This document shows, one piece after another, positions 39,215 through 48,393 of a stretch of 64,000 nt of DNA. Positions within the stretch are counted from its first letter, which is position 1. Each line of letters starts with the position of its first letter. This DNA is from Leptonema illini DSM 21528. Its GTDB lineage: Bacteria > Spirochaetota > Leptospiria > Leptospirales > Leptonemataceae. The stretch covers positions 1,385,989-1,449,988 of the forward strand of contig NZ_JH597773.1 in NCBI RefSeq assembly GCF_000243335.1, written 5' to 3'. The notes below the pieces were generated by a model. It saw only the letters and a list, made by a program, of their open reading frames with translations. It searched no databases and was not told where the DNA came from. A program made the translations under genes and the position numbers.

Positions 39215-39603
39215 TTCGCATTCTTTTCCTGATTTTTCCTCCTGTCCTTGTTGGGTGTGCCAGCTTCACGCCCATCCGCTCGCCTGAAAAGGGTAGCCTC
39301 GAAAATCCGATCTGCACTGCAAGCGTGCATGAGCAGCGACAGTTCCTGCGAAGACTGCGCTTTTCAGACGGCGCAAAGCTGGCGTATGAACGCCAGGCGC
39401 CCGTGATCTCGCCTGAGCGTCAAATTCTTGATCCCTATCATGTCTGGCCCGATCGAGGCGAGCTTTTTGGCCCGCTTGCCGTCATCCCCGAATCTGATCC
39501 TGGGGTAGTGCCTGTGACCCGACTTCTGTATTTTATGCTGAGCGATACGGAGTGTACCGGAGCACAGACGCCGCCCGACTTCGCGCTTGCTGAAGTAGAT
39601 TAG
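39211..39603 (+). CDS. Short lipoprotein with non-standard start
   Basis: A reading frame of about 130 codons whose N-terminus is a lipoprotein signal: LIRILFLIFPPVLVG then Cys. Family not recognised; the mature part ends in a Cys and acidic tail (TECTGAQTPPDFALAEVD). No ATG, GTG or TTG lies at the right place: the signal peptide would have to begin at CTG 39211, overlapping the previous stop as CTGA, or at CTG 39190. The in-frame ATG 39028 is too far inside the SRPBCC gene for a working signal. A frameshift or a rare start codon are the alternatives. Confidence 0.5.
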   Translation: MIRILFLIFPPVLVGCASFTPIRSPEKGSLENPICTASVHEQRQFLRRLRFSDGAKLAYERQAPVISPERQILDPYHVWPDRGELFGPLAVIPESDPGVVPVTRLLYFMLSDTECTGAQTPPDFALAEVD

Positions 39604-39717
39604 GAGCATCTCAAAAGTGCCCTCGACCAGGGCAGAGAAGAAAAGATTAACGATTTTTTTCCCGTATTGCCTTGATTTTACGGGATACAGGGCCGAACCT
39701 GTACCGAGGTAGCAGAT

Positions 39718-40152
39718 ATGTATCGTTTTGCATTGGTTGTTCTTATATCGCTTGTTTTACTTCCCGAGCTTGCACTCGCCGGCCCGAAAGAGGGCATTTC
39801 TGCCGAATTTCGCGCCGTCGAAGAGGGCATTCGCAAAAGGAAGCATGACCCGGCCGTCTTGCAGAAAACGCTCGAAGATAACCTTGTTCGTGCAATGCGG
39901 TCGGCCATTCGAAGGCGCTTCTACGAAGATGAGAAAAAGCATCTTGAAGGATTGACCCCCGAGAATATCACCTGGGAGAAGACGTTCTCTGATAACGTCT
40001 ATTTCGTCAAATTCCGCTACTTTATCGTACGTTTTGACTTTGCCCGGGATCCGCGACTCTTTATCCAGGCCCCGCTTTATGAGAAGTTCCTGATCCTCGA
40101 CGAGTTCGAAGGCGACTCTCATAAGAACGAGACTCCGGCAAAGCCTCAGTAA
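39718..40152 (+). CDS. Small exported hypothetical protein
   Basis: A 144-residue protein with signal peptide MYRFALVVLISLVLLPELALA. Family not recognised. The mature part is charged: a helical stretch (SAEFRAVEEGIRKRKHDP and following to about residue 75), then aromatic-rich segments (ITWEKTFSDNVYFVKFRYFIVRFD) and an acidic tail. The ATG has CGAGGT upstream. It is followed 16 bases later by the CysQ-like gene, so both may be co-transcribed. A 6-bp hairpin (39618-39634) lies between it and the preceding lipoprotein gene. Confidence 0.7.
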   Translation: MYRFALVVLISLVLLPELALAGPKEGISAEFRAVEEGIRKRKHDPAVLQKTLEDNLVRAMRSAIRRRFYEDEKKHLEGLTPENITWEKTFSDNVYFVKFRYFIVRFDFARDPRLFIQAPLYEKFLILDEFEGDSHKNETPAKPQ

Positions 40153-40168
40153 TCTACTCGGTTTTACG

Positions 40169-41038
40169 ATGTTGCCTGTAGACAGAGAACGGAAAGAGCT
40201 CTGTGAGAGTCTGCTACCCGGATTGATCGACGCCATCCAGAAGGCCGCCGCCGAAGTGCAGCGGCTTTTTCTTTCGCGCAGCTTTGCCGTAAGCGAGAAG
40301 GGCCCGGGCGATCTTTTGACTTCGGCCGACCTTGCGTCGAACGATATATTACACGATGCCTTAACGAAGCTGCTACCCGATGCCGTCTGGATCTCTGAAG
40401 AATCGGCACAGTCAGAGGCACGTCAATCCCATCGCTTTGCCTGGATCGTCGATCCCATCGACGGAACAAAGGAATTCGCCGGCGGTATTCCCGAGTATTC
40501 CATTTCAGTCGGGCTTGTTGCCGATGGCCTTCCGATCCTTGGCGCCGTTGCGCTTCCGGCTGAAGGCCTGCTCTTTGCCGGTGGAATCGATGTGGGAGTC
40601 TTTGAGCTCGACGAAAAAGAGCGAAGACGTATTCAGAGCACCGTTACGCCCGCTCTTAACGAAGCGAGCATTCTTGTAAGCAGCACGGAATTCAAGAAAG
40701 GCGTCTTTGAGGATGCCGTATTTGCAGATCTGAGATTGCATCCGACGGGAAGCGTGGCGCGAAAGCTTGCCCTGATCGCCGGTGGTCGCGGCGATGCAAA
40801 CATCAGCCTGTACCCGAAAAATGAATGGGATATCTGCGGGGGAATTGCGCTCGTTCTTGGAGCGGGCGGCAAAGCCCTGCACCTGAACCTCGAAACACAG
40901 GAGTGGGAGGCACATCGCTTCAACGCTGCGTCGCTTTTAACCTATGGCCTCATTGCCGGATCGTCCGATCTGGTCGATGCTCTCTGTAAAAGGCAGCAGG
41001 AAGAGAGATGGCCGGTGCGACGTGAGTACGGTCGCTAA
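40169..41038 (+). CDS. CysQ-like inositol monophosphatase-family phosphatase
   Basis: A 289-residue Mg2+-dependent phosphatase. The metal-binding motifs are WISEES (residues 70-75), VDPIDGTKEFAGG (93-105) and NEWDICGGIALVLGAGG near 218-234. The order and the DPIDGTKEF variant fit 3'(2'),5'-bisphosphate nucleotidase CysQ better than inositol phosphatase, where DPLDGTxNF is usual. It would remove PAP from sulfate assimilation or lipid transfer. The ATG start at 40169 lacks a clear ribosome site. Confidence 0.85.
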   Translation: MLPVDRERKELCESLLPGLIDAIQKAAAEVQRLFLSRSFAVSEKGPGDLLTSADLASNDILHDALTKLLPDAVWISEESAQSEARQSHRFAWIVDPIDGTKEFAGGIPEYSISVGLVADGLPILGAVALPAEGLLFAGGIDVGVFELDEKERRRIQSTVTPALNEASILVSSTEFKKGVFEDAVFADLRLHPTGSVARKLALIAGGRGDANISLYPKNEWDICGGIALVLGAGGKALHLNLETQEWEAHRFNAASLLTYGLIAGSSDLVDALCKRQQEERWPVRREYGR

Positions 41039-41094
41039 CTCTGCCTGAAAAACCCTTGTTTCCCAGCCCTCATCAGGAAAGAAGGGCACAGGCT

Positions 41095-42471
41095 ATGCTT
41101 CCATCCCTTCAACTTCCCGGCAAACCTCATACGGAAAAGCTGGAACCGGGTCTGTCCTTCTTCGACCTCTTTCGCATCATCGAATCCGAGCAGAAGCATT
41201 GTTTCTTGCTCGAATCTCTGGACCCGAATAACCGGCATTCGCGTTACTCTGCGATCGGATTTGATCCGCTTGCGCTGCTTCGCGGCCGCCCCGGACGTCT
41301 GATCTGGCAGTCCGATCGGCATGACGTGAAGCAGAGTGAGCTTGCCTGCGAGAATCCGTATCTTGCTCTTCGTGACTGGTTCCCGAACGGCATACTTTCG
41401 CGCAACTATGCGGGCGGTCTCGTCGGTTATATCGGCTACGACGCATCGGTCTTTTTCGAGCCGTCTCTTGAATTGAAGATGCATGATCGTTTTGATCCCT
41501 TCGTTTTCGGGCTCTACCTGGACGGCATCGTCTGCGATACGATGACGGGCGAAATCTTCTATTATTCGTATGGCGAGAACCGAGCCGATCTCGTGCGTTC
41601 TTATATGAACCGACCGGCACTTCGATCCGGTCCTGCCTCGGTTGAATATCTCGGCGATTCGGCGACAGAAGAGCAGCACCGGCAGATGGTCGAGGCCACA
41701 AAAGAAGAGATCCGCGCCGGCAACACCTTCCAGTGCCAGATCGGACTGCAGAAAAACTATCGCATCACCGGCGATACGCTGACGATCTACGAACGCCTGC
41801 GCCGTATATCGCCGTCGCCGTTTATGTTTTATTTGAAGTTCGACGACGTGAAGCAGATCGGCGCAAGCCCTGAGCTTGTCTTTCGCCTGCAGCAGGGTGA
41901 GATGGAAACCTACCCTCTTGCCGGAACGACGGCGCGCGGAGCCAGCGAAGACGAAGACATTTCCCTTGCGCGAGCTCTTCTGAATGATCCGAAAGAGATC
42001 GCCGAACATAACATGCTTGTCGATCTTCACCGTAACGACCTCGGTCGCGTGGCAAGATTCGGTACCGTTAAAGTGCGGCATCTGATGGATATACGCAAGT
42101 TCAGCCATGTTCAGCATATATCCAGCGAGGTCGTCGGCATCCTTGCGCGTGATAAGACGATGTTCGACGGGCTGGCCAGCTGCTTTCCTGCCGGAACGTT
42201 ATCCGGTGCGCCGAAGATCGAGTCGATGAAGATTATCCAGCGCCTTGAAGGCGACGCCCGCGGTCCATACGGCGGAGCGGTCGGTCAATTCGGCCTTAAC
42301 GGAAACGCTACGTTTACGATTCCGATTCGCACGCTTTTTATTTCGGGAGAAGATGCCTTCGCGCGGGCGTCGTCGGGCATCGTTTATGATTCCGTTCCGA
42401 AAAACGAATACGAAGAGATTCAGCGCAAGCTTGCGGCCATGGATCTCTGTCTGAAGGAGTTCATGAACTAA
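41095..42471 (+). CDS. trpE: Anthranilate synthase component I
   Basis: A 458-residue chorismate-binding enzyme. Conserved parts: FQCQIGLQKNY, YPLAGTTARG, HNMLVDLHRNDLGRV, then FPAGTLSGAPKIESMKII and the end GIVYDSVPKNEYEEIQRK. The PAGTLSGAPK motif fits TrpE better than PabB (usually GGSITGAPK). With TrpG it makes anthranilate from chorismate and glutamine, the first step of tryptophan synthesis. The start is ATG 41095; the upstream TTG 41056 is less likely. It is coupled to trpG by a one-base overlap (TAATG). Confidence 0.88.
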   Translation: MLPSLQLPGKPHTEKLEPGLSFFDLFRIIESEQKHCFLLESLDPNNRHSRYSAIGFDPLALLRGRPGRLIWQSDRHDVKQSELACENPYLALRDWFPNGILSRNYAGGLVGYIGYDASVFFEPSLELKMHDRFDPFVFGLYLDGIVCDTMTGEIFYYSYGENRADLVRSYMNRPALRSGPASVEYLGDSATEEQHRQMVEATKEEIRAGNTFQCQIGLQKNYRITGDTLTIYERLRRISPSPFMFYLKFDDVKQIGASPELVFRLQQGEMETYPLAGTTARGASEDEDISLARALLNDPKEIAEHNMLVDLHRNDLGRVARFGTVKVRHLMDIRKFSHVQHISSEVVGILARDKTMFDGLASCFPAGTLSGAPKIESMKIIQRLEGDARGPYGGAVGQFGLNGNATFTIPIRTLFISGEDAFARASSGIVYDSVPKNEYEEIQRKLAAMDLCLKEFMN

Positions 42472-43073
42472 TGAAAGTCCTGATTATCGACAACTACGAT
42501 TCCTTCACGTTTAACCTGTACCAGTATGCGGGCGAGCTGCTCGACGAAAAGGGAGGCGCTTTTCGCCTGGACGTTGAGCGGAACGATGCGATCACTCTGA
42601 AAGAGATCGCATCGCGCCGATATGAACGCATCATCATCTCTCCGGGGCCTGGAGACCCGACGGACAGGGCCTACTTTGGCATCTGCTCAGACGTGCTGCT
42701 CGGGCCGGCGAAAGAACTTCCGGTGTTAGGCGTCTGTCTGGGCATGCAGGGCATGGCGGCCGTGTACGGAGGGAATGTACGCAGGGCGAAGTTACCCATG
42801 CACGGCAAAACGTCGCTTGTTAAGCATGACGGAAAGGGAGTCTTTCAAGGTCTACCCGACAATCTTCAGGTGATGCGCTATCATTCTCTGATCGTTGAAC
42901 GCAATTCTCTGCCCGACTGTTTCGAAGAGACGGCTGTCAGCCAGGACTCCGAAGAGCTTATGGGTATTCGTCATCGCGAATACCGTCATCTTGAAGGGAT
43001 TCAATTTCATCCGGAGTCCTTCGCCACCGAAGGCGGTATGGAGATGCTGCGCAATTTTCTCTTTCCGGGTTAA
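42471..43073 (+). CDS. trpG: Anthranilate synthase component II, glutamine amidotransferase
   Basis: A 200-residue class I amidotransferase that delivers ammonia to TrpE. IDNYDSFTFNLYQY opens the domain, SPGPGDP is near residue 61, the nucleophile is C89 in GVCLGMQG, and FHPESFATEGG near 176-186 gives the His and Glu of the triad. The protein may also serve aminodeoxychorismate synthesis (PabA), a double use seen in other bacteria. The ATG overlaps the trpE stop. Six bases after its stop the neuB-like gene begins. Confidence 0.9.
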   Translation: MKVLIIDNYDSFTFNLYQYAGELLDEKGGAFRLDVERNDAITLKEIASRRYERIIISPGPGDPTDRAYFGICSDVLLGPAKELPVLGVCLGMQGMAAVYGGNVRRAKLPMHGKTSLVKHDGKGVFQGLPDNLQVMRYHSLIVERNSLPDCFEETAVSQDSEELMGIRHREYRHLEGIQFHPESFATEGGMEMLRNFLFPG

Positions 43074-43079
43074 CGCCAC

Positions 43080-44123
43080 ATGAAAACGAAGCACCACGTT
43101 ATTGGCGAAGACGGGGCGGCCTACCTCATCGCCGAGATCGGACTCAATCATAACGGCGACGAGGCCCTGGCCGTCCGCATGATTGAAGAGGCGGCGCGAA
43201 GCGGGGCGCATTGCGTTAAATTCCAGCTTTTTCAATCGGATCTTTTCTTCGATCGCAACGCCAGGTTGGGCGTAGGACCGCCCGGATCGCTGGGCGATTT
43301 CTTTCGCCAGTTCGAGCTTTCGCGTGAGTCCTGGAAGAGACTGGCCCGGGCCTCCGACGAAAACGGTGTGGACTTTCTCTGTTCGGTCTTCGATTATGAA
43401 TCCCTCGTTTTTTATAAAGAATTGCTTGAGACGTCGGGTCATAAGACGCATTACCTGAAAATCGCTTCCACCGATCTTACGAATCGTATTCTGCTTGAAC
43501 AGGCGAAGTCGATGGGCTTTGAGATCCTGCTTTCGACAGGAGCATCGGTTGAAGATGAGGTTGCGCGAACGATCGACTGGATTGGAAGGCCCGCCGTGCT
43601 CTTTCTGTGTGTTTCGTCGTATCCGGCTTTGCCGGCCGATTACAACCTGAGTCTGCTACCGGCCTGGAAAAGGAAATACGGTTGTGCAATCGGCGTATCG
43701 GACCACTGCGAGTCGCTTGTCGTATCGATGGCCGCCGCTGCCATCGGAATCGTCGGCTCAGACGGGATTGCCATCGAGCGCCATTTCACGGTCGACCGCA
43801 AGCTTCCCGGCCCAGACCAGGCGCTATCATCGACGCCGGCGCAGATGCGTGAGTTGCGCGAAGGCGTCGATCTACTGCGGGCCGCTAAGGGCACAGGCAT
43901 CAAAGAAAGCATGTCATCTGAAGAAGGGGTGCGAAAGTACGGGCGCCGTTCTCTCTACTATCGCAAGGCCCTGCCGGCCGGACATATTCTTTCGATCGAC
44001 GATATCATCGCGCTGCGACCGGGCGGCGGCATTCCCGTCGAACAGTATACGGGTTTTGTCGGCCGCCCTCTGAAGAATGCCGTTCAGGAAGGTTCTCCTG
44101 TGAATGCAGGGGATTTCACTTGA
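43080..44123 (+). CDS. neuB: NeuB-type sialic/nonulosonic acid synthase
   Basis: A 347-residue enzyme that condenses phosphoenolpyruvate with an N-acetyl-amino sugar to give a nonulosonic acid. Residues 15-30 read YLIAEIGLNHNGDEAL, VKFQLFQSD is near 46-54, LLSTGASVEDEV near 155 and IGVSDHCES and IERHFTVDR later; the C-terminal 60 residues are a SAF (antifreeze-like) domain. In many NeuB the fourth motif reads GYSDHT; here it is GVSDHCE. Product could be N-acetylneuraminate, pseudaminate or legionaminate. It lies 6 bases after trpG, without other nonulosonate genes. Confidence 0.85.
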   Translation: MKTKHHVIGEDGAAYLIAEIGLNHNGDEALAVRMIEEAARSGAHCVKFQLFQSDLFFDRNARLGVGPPGSLGDFFRQFELSRESWKRLARASDENGVDFLCSVFDYESLVFYKELLETSGHKTHYLKIASTDLTNRILLEQAKSMGFEILLSTGASVEDEVARTIDWIGRPAVLFLCVSSYPALPADYNLSLLPAWKRKYGCAIGVSDHCESLVVSMAAAAIGIVGSDGIAIERHFTVDRKLPGPDQALSSTPAQMRELREGVDLLRAAKGTGIKESMSSEEGVRKYGRRSLYYRKALPAGHILSIDDIIALRPGGGIPVEQYTGFVGRPLKNAVQEGSPVNAGDFT

Positions 44124-44153
44124 TCCCATTCGCATGAAAGAAAGTCTAACCGT

Positions 44154-45434
44154 GTGAACCGTGCACGTAGCGAATCCTTATTTCAAGAAGCCTGTCATTA
44201 TCTTCCAGGCGGCGTAAACAGCCCTGTCAGAGCCTTCCGTTCGGTGGGCGGTACGCCCGTATTCATGCAAAAAGGCGAGGGATGCTATCTTACCGACGTC
44301 GATGGCAACCGTTATCTCGACTTCTGTTGCTCCTGGGGGCCGCTCATTACAGGCCACCGTCCGGCGCCGATTGTGAAGGCGCTGCGTGAGCAGATCGACG
44401 AATGCCTTACTCTCGGTACTCCGAATCCGAAAGAGGTCGAGCTGGCCCGTCTGCTTGTTGAAGGCGTTGCGCGAGACGTGAAATCGGTGCAGCGTGTGCG
44501 GTTTGTCAGCTCGGGAACCGAGGCGGTGATGAGCGCCCTGCGCCTTGCCCGCGGATTCACAGGCCGCAAGCGCATCGTCAAGTTTGACGGCTGCTATCAC
44601 GGCCATTCCGATGCACTGCTTGTAAAGGCGGGCTCGGGCCTGGTAACGTTCGGGCAGCCCGATTCGGCCGGCGTTCCCGAGGACTTCGTTCGCGATACGA
44701 TCGTTCTGCCCTTAGCCGACAGAGAGGCTGTCGAGCAGCTCTTCGCTCGTGAAGGCGATCAGATCGCCTGCATTATTATCGAACCCGTGCCGGCTAACAA
44801 CGGCCTCCTGATTCAAACGCCCGAATACCTGAAGTTCCTGCGTGAGATCACGGCAAGACATGGCGCCCTTCTGATCTTTGACGAGGTTATCAACGGATTC
44901 CGCCTGCAGTTCTCTGGAGCGGCCGGCTACTACGGAATAGAACCCGATCTGATCACCTACGGCAAGATCATCGGCGGCGGTATGCCTGTGGGCGCCTTTG
45001 CAGGCCGGGCTGAGATCCTCGAAAAGATCGCACCGCTCGGTCCCGTATATCAGGCCGGTACGCTCAGCGGCAACCCGATGGCGATGGCTGCCGGACTTGC
45101 TCAGCTCAGTATGCTCACGCCCGAGCTTTATGCCGGTCTGGAAGAAAAAGGCCGGTATCTTGAAGAGCAGTTTAACCGAATGGATAATCTTCCTTTCCGT
45201 ATGTGCCGCGTCGGTTCGATCTTCTGGCTCTATGACGCCGCACACGAACGGCCGGTGCGCGCCGATCAGATCGATCGTGAGTCGATGAAAACGTATGCGG
45301 CCTTCTTTCATCACTGTCTTGACCGCGGCGTGTATCTCGCTCCGTCGGGCTATGAAGTAGGCTTTCTCAGCACTCCGGTGCAGAGATCCGATCTTGATCT
45401 TTTTCTATCGATCGCTTCGGAATTCCGACGCTGA
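44154..45434 (+). CDS. hemL: Glutamate-1-semialdehyde 2,1-aminomutase
   Basis: A 426-residue PLP enzyme making 5-aminolevulinate for haem by the C5 route. PGGVNSPVRAFRSVGG begins at residue 18; RFVSSGTEAVMSALRLARG is near 117-136; FDEVINGFR near 242 and the PLP lysine K271 in ITYGKIIGGGMPVGAF identify it. The start is GTG 44154. The following genes encode a histidine kinase, response regulator and hemE, so the locus is devoted to haem synthesis and its control. HemL is cytoplasmic. Confidence 0.95.
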   Translation: MNRARSESLFQEACHYLPGGVNSPVRAFRSVGGTPVFMQKGEGCYLTDVDGNRYLDFCCSWGPLITGHRPAPIVKALREQIDECLTLGTPNPKEVELARLLVEGVARDVKSVQRVRFVSSGTEAVMSALRLARGFTGRKRIVKFDGCYHGHSDALLVKAGSGLVTFGQPDSAGVPEDFVRDTIVLPLADREAVEQLFAREGDQIACIIIEPVPANNGLLIQTPEYLKFLREITARHGALLIFDEVINGFRLQFSGAAGYYGIEPDLITYGKIIGGGMPVGAFAGRAEILEKIAPLGPVYQAGTLSGNPMAMAAGLAQLSMLTPELYAGLEEKGRYLEEQFNRMDNLPFRMCRVGSIFWLYDAAHERPVRADQIDRESMKTYAAFFHHCLDRGVYLAPSGYEVGFLSTPVQRSDLDLFLSIASEFRR

Positions 45435-45445
45435 CGACAGAGGGC

Positions 45446-46654
45446 ATGAAAAACGGCACTGACAGAGTTTTTGGCCATCCCGGGTTATACCTCGGACTGA
45501 TGTTCCTGGTCATCTCGGCGCAGCTTTTCTGGTGGCTTCTGTTTTTTGCCGAGATCCGCTTCGCCCTCGTTCATGTGCAGGACGAAAGAGATCGCATACT
45601 TGAGATGGCGCTGAACGGAGATCCGGGTCTTGTCGCGCCTCCGTATATTCGCCTTGAAAACGGGCGTTATACCGTAGACCGGGAAGTTGTCGAGGCCAGA
45701 AGGCATGAGCGTGATCGCAACGTCGTTATGATAATCGCCGAGGCTTCGTTCTTTCTGGCCGTTTTCGGAGCCGTCTCCATTATTCTTGTAAAGCTGTATC
45801 GTAGCGAACGACAGCTGGCAAAAGAGCAGGAACTCTTTCTAAACTCGTTTACGCACGAGCTGAAAACTCCCCTGGCCGCCATCAAGCTGAATCTGCAGAC
45901 GTTGAAGAAGCGTCCCGATCATGCAGCGACGCCGGAGTTAGTCGAAGGGTCTTTGCGAGAGGTAGAGATCCTGAATCGGCGTATCAGCGAGATTCTTCTC
46001 GGCGGCGAACTCTCATCAGAGCAGTCGAACGAGAAAAACGGCGCCGGCGAGGGCACGGCCTTTTTCCCGATTCTTGAGCGCACGATCGGCGAGCTGCATT
46101 CTCTCATAAAAGAGAGGAATGCCGTCATCACGGTCGGATGGCTTCCGCCGATTACGGGGCGGTTGCGATCCCTGCTGCCGTCAGGAAGTCAGATCCCTGA
46201 GGCGCTTGTGGAGAAGGTCGTCGTCGATCGATCGGGGATCGTTCAGGATAACCTGTTAACGCTGCAAACTCTCGAAGAAAACCCCCTGGCTCTTGAGCCG
46301 CGAGAACTGGGAAGCGTTATCGGCGAATTGATCACCAATGCTCTGATCTATTCAGGAGAGTTGGCACGGCTACGCATTCTACTCCGACAGAAAGGCCGGC
46401 GCATGCAGTTGTTTTTTGTGGATAACGGCCCGGGTATTCCCTATGTAGAGCGCAAGAATATATTCAGGCCGATGGTGCGCTTGCAGAGGCAGAGCGGATT
46501 TGTGCCCGGAACGGGCATGGGCCTTGCTAACGTCAGGGCCTTGCTACTGCGACGTGCAGGAAGCATTCGTCTTCTGCCTTCGCCAGAGGGAGCTCGCTTT
46601 CTCGTAGAAATCTCTATCAAGAAATCTACATCTGGAGCCGGCCATGAAGCCTAA
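45446..46654 (+). CDS. Sensor histidine kinase in hem locus (HemK-like)
   Basis: A 402-residue kinase with two membrane helices (about 14-36 and 94-116) that bound a short periplasmic loop, then a dimerisation helix with H137 in FLNSFTHELKTPLAAIKL and an ATPase domain (N box ELITNALIY, G1 DNGPGIPY, G2 GTGMGLAN). It lacks a recognisable HAMP or PAS. The gene overlaps its response regulator by 11 bases. From memory, Leptospira carries a haem-responsive system, HemKR, between hem genes; this pair is a likely counterpart but ligand binding cannot be read from sequence. Confidence 0.88.
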   Translation: MKNGTDRVFGHPGLYLGLMFLVISAQLFWWLLFFAEIRFALVHVQDERDRILEMALNGDPGLVAPPYIRLENGRYTVDREVVEARRHERDRNVVMIIAEASFFLAVFGAVSIILVKLYRSERQLAKEQELFLNSFTHELKTPLAAIKLNLQTLKKRPDHAATPELVEGSLREVEILNRRISEILLGGELSSEQSNEKNGAGEGTAFFPILERTIGELHSLIKERNAVITVGWLPPITGRLRSLLPSGSQIPEALVEKVVVDRSGIVQDNLLTLQTLEENPLALEPRELGSVIGELITNALIYSGELARLRILLRQKGRRMQLFFVDNGPGIPYVERKNIFRPMVRLQRQSGFVPGTGMGLANVRALLLRRAGSIRLLPSPEGARFLVEISIKKSTSGAGHEA

Positions 46655-47354
46655 GATCCTTCTTGTCGAGGATGAGCCCGTGTTGCGCTCGGGAATCCGC
46701 CTCAATCTCGAAGACGAAGGATACGAGGTCGAGGCCTTTGAGAGCGCCGATAGCTTTCTGGCCGAGCGAGAGTCTCTTCTTTCGGGAAACAGCCCGTATG
46801 ATCTTGCCATTCTCGATATGATGTTGCCGGGAAGATTGCAGGGCCTCGAGCTCTGTCGCCTGATTCGCTCTCGTTGGTCGATGCCGATCCTCTTTCTCAC
46901 GGCGCGTAACAAGCTCGAATACAAACTTGATGCCTTTGAATCGGGCGCCGACGATTATATCACGAAACCTTTCGAGCTGGAAGAGCTGCTTGCGAGAATC
47001 CGGGTGAGGTTGCGCAAACACAAAATCGTCGACGCCTTTCAGATCGGAAGTTATCGGCTTGATTTCAACCGTGATACGGCCGTTCACACTTTAACCGCCG
47101 AAGAGGTGCGTTTTACAGAGAAGGAGATCGGCATTCTGAAACTGCTGCTTGAATCGCGCGGGCGCCCCGTCACGCGCGACGAGATCCTTGATCGCGTCTG
47201 GGGAACGGCTGAATTCCCCACGAATCGCACCATCGACAACTTTATCGTTAAGTTCCGTCGCATCTTCGAGCAGGATCCGGCGCATCCGACGCTTTTCATT
47301 ACGCGCCATGGCCGCGGATATGAGCTTGCCCCTGAGGGCGAAGCCGAAAAATAA
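46644..47354 (+). CDS. OmpR-family response regulator in hem locus (HemR-like)
   Basis: A 236-residue two-domain regulator. The receiver has E9 and D10, the phosphoacceptor D58 (AILDMMLPG) and the lysine in DDYITKPFELEEL. A winged-helix DNA-binding domain follows (FTEKEIGILKLLLESRG, then RTIDNFIVKFRRIFEQD). It is encoded with its kinase and, four bases later, by hemE, so it likely controls haem genes in response to the kinase. A binding site was not identified. Confidence 0.9.
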   Translation: MKPKILLVEDEPVLRSGIRLNLEDEGYEVEAFESADSFLAERESLLSGNSPYDLAILDMMLPGRLQGLELCRLIRSRWSMPILFLTARNKLEYKLDAFESGADDYITKPFELEELLARIRVRLRKHKIVDAFQIGSYRLDFNRDTAVHTLTAEEVRFTEKEIGILKLLLESRGRPVTRDEILDRVWGTAEFPTNRTIDNFIVKFRRIFEQDPAHPTLFITRHGRGYELAPEGEAEK

Positions 47355-47358
47355 GACC

Positions 47359-48393
47359 GTGTCACCATCGATCCTGATCCAGGCCCTGAAGGGGCAGAAA
47401 TGCAATCGTATCCCATTCTGGTATATGCGGCAGGCAGGCCGCTACCTGCCCGAGTACAACGAGATTCGCAAAGGACGAACCTTTCTCGATATGTCGACCA
47501 ATGCCGACATCGCATACGAGATCACGATTCAGCCGCACCGGCGCTTTCAGAACGACGGACTGATCCTCTTTGCCGACATCCTTACCCCGCTTCATGCATG
47601 CGGCGTTCCGCTGTATTTCGAAGAGAAGCGCGGCCCGGTACTGGAGCGCACGATCTCAAAAGAAGAGGATCTTCATATACTCGAAAGTTTTTCGCCCGCC
47701 GAGCAGTGCCCCTATATCGGTGAAACGTTAACACGGCTTACCGCATACGCTTCCGGTCAAAGTGAAAGACCTGCCGTGCTGGGATTTGCAGGCGCTCCGT
47801 TTACGATGGCCTCGTATCTGATCGAAGGCGGGACTTCGAAAAAATTCGAAAAGATCCGCTCGATCATGTTCGGTCAGCCTGAACTGTTCAAAAAGTTATG
47901 CGACCGGCTTGTGGACATGACCGTCGACTATCTGCGATATCAGTTTAAAAGCGGCGCCGAGGCCGTGCAGCTCTTCGATAGCTGGGCGGGCATCCTGTCG
48001 GCCGAGCAGTACGACGAGTTTGCAGGACGTTATACAGAAGAGATCATCCGACGATTAAAAGCTGAATTCGATCATCCTATCATTCTCTTTGTCGGCGGAG
48101 GCCATCACCTTCTGCCCGAGATGGTGCGTCAGAATCCCGACGTCATCAGCCTCGACTGGCGTGTGCGCATCGAAGACGTTGAGAAGATACCGTCCCGCAT
48201 CGCCATACAGGGGAATCTTGATCCGCTTTATCTTTACGGCGGCAAGGATCGCGTGATTCGCGAAACGGAGGCCGTGCTGAATCGTTTTGCCTCGCGTCCC
48301 GGTTACGTCTTCAATCTCGGTCATGGCATTCATCCGGCGTCGCCGCTTGAGAATGTCGAGGCGATGATCCAGACGATTCGCAACTATCGATGA
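47359..48393 (+). CDS. hemE: Uroporphyrinogen decarboxylase
   Basis: A 344-residue enzyme converting uroporphyrinogen III to coproporphyrinogen III. RIPFWYMRQAGRYLPEY (about residues 18-34) is the signature, FADILTPLHACG follows, then GFAGAPFTMASYLIEGG and the late FNLGHGIHPASPLENVEAM. The start is GTG at 47359, four bases after the response regulator stop; the longer open frame to 47149 lies in that gene and is a shadow. Its stop overlaps the next start (ATGA). Confidence 0.95.
   Translation: MSPSILIQALKGQKCNRIPFWYMRQAGRYLPEYNEIRKGRTFLDMSTNADIAYEITIQPHRRFQNDGLILFADILTPLHACGVPLYFEEKRGPVLERTISKEEDLHILESFSPAEQCPYIGETLTRLTAYASGQSERPAVLGFAGAPFTMASYLIEGGTSKKFEKIRSIMFGQPELFKKLCDRLVDMTVDYLRYQFKSGAEAVQLFDSWAGILSAEQYDEFAGRYTEEIIRRLKAEFDHPIILFVGGGHHLLPEMVRQNPDVISLDWRVRIEDVEKIPSRIAIQGNLDPLYLYGGKDRVIRETEAVLNRFASRPGYVFNLGHGIHPASPLENVEAMIQTIRNYR

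Noticed and set aside
41035-42117. 360-codon minus-strand ORF
   Set aside because: Fully antisense to trpE, which has clear family motifs; the opposite frame is open only because of codon bias.
47149-47358. 70-codon upstream extension of hemE
   Set aside because: It lies inside the response regulator gene; hemE conservation starts after GTG 47359.
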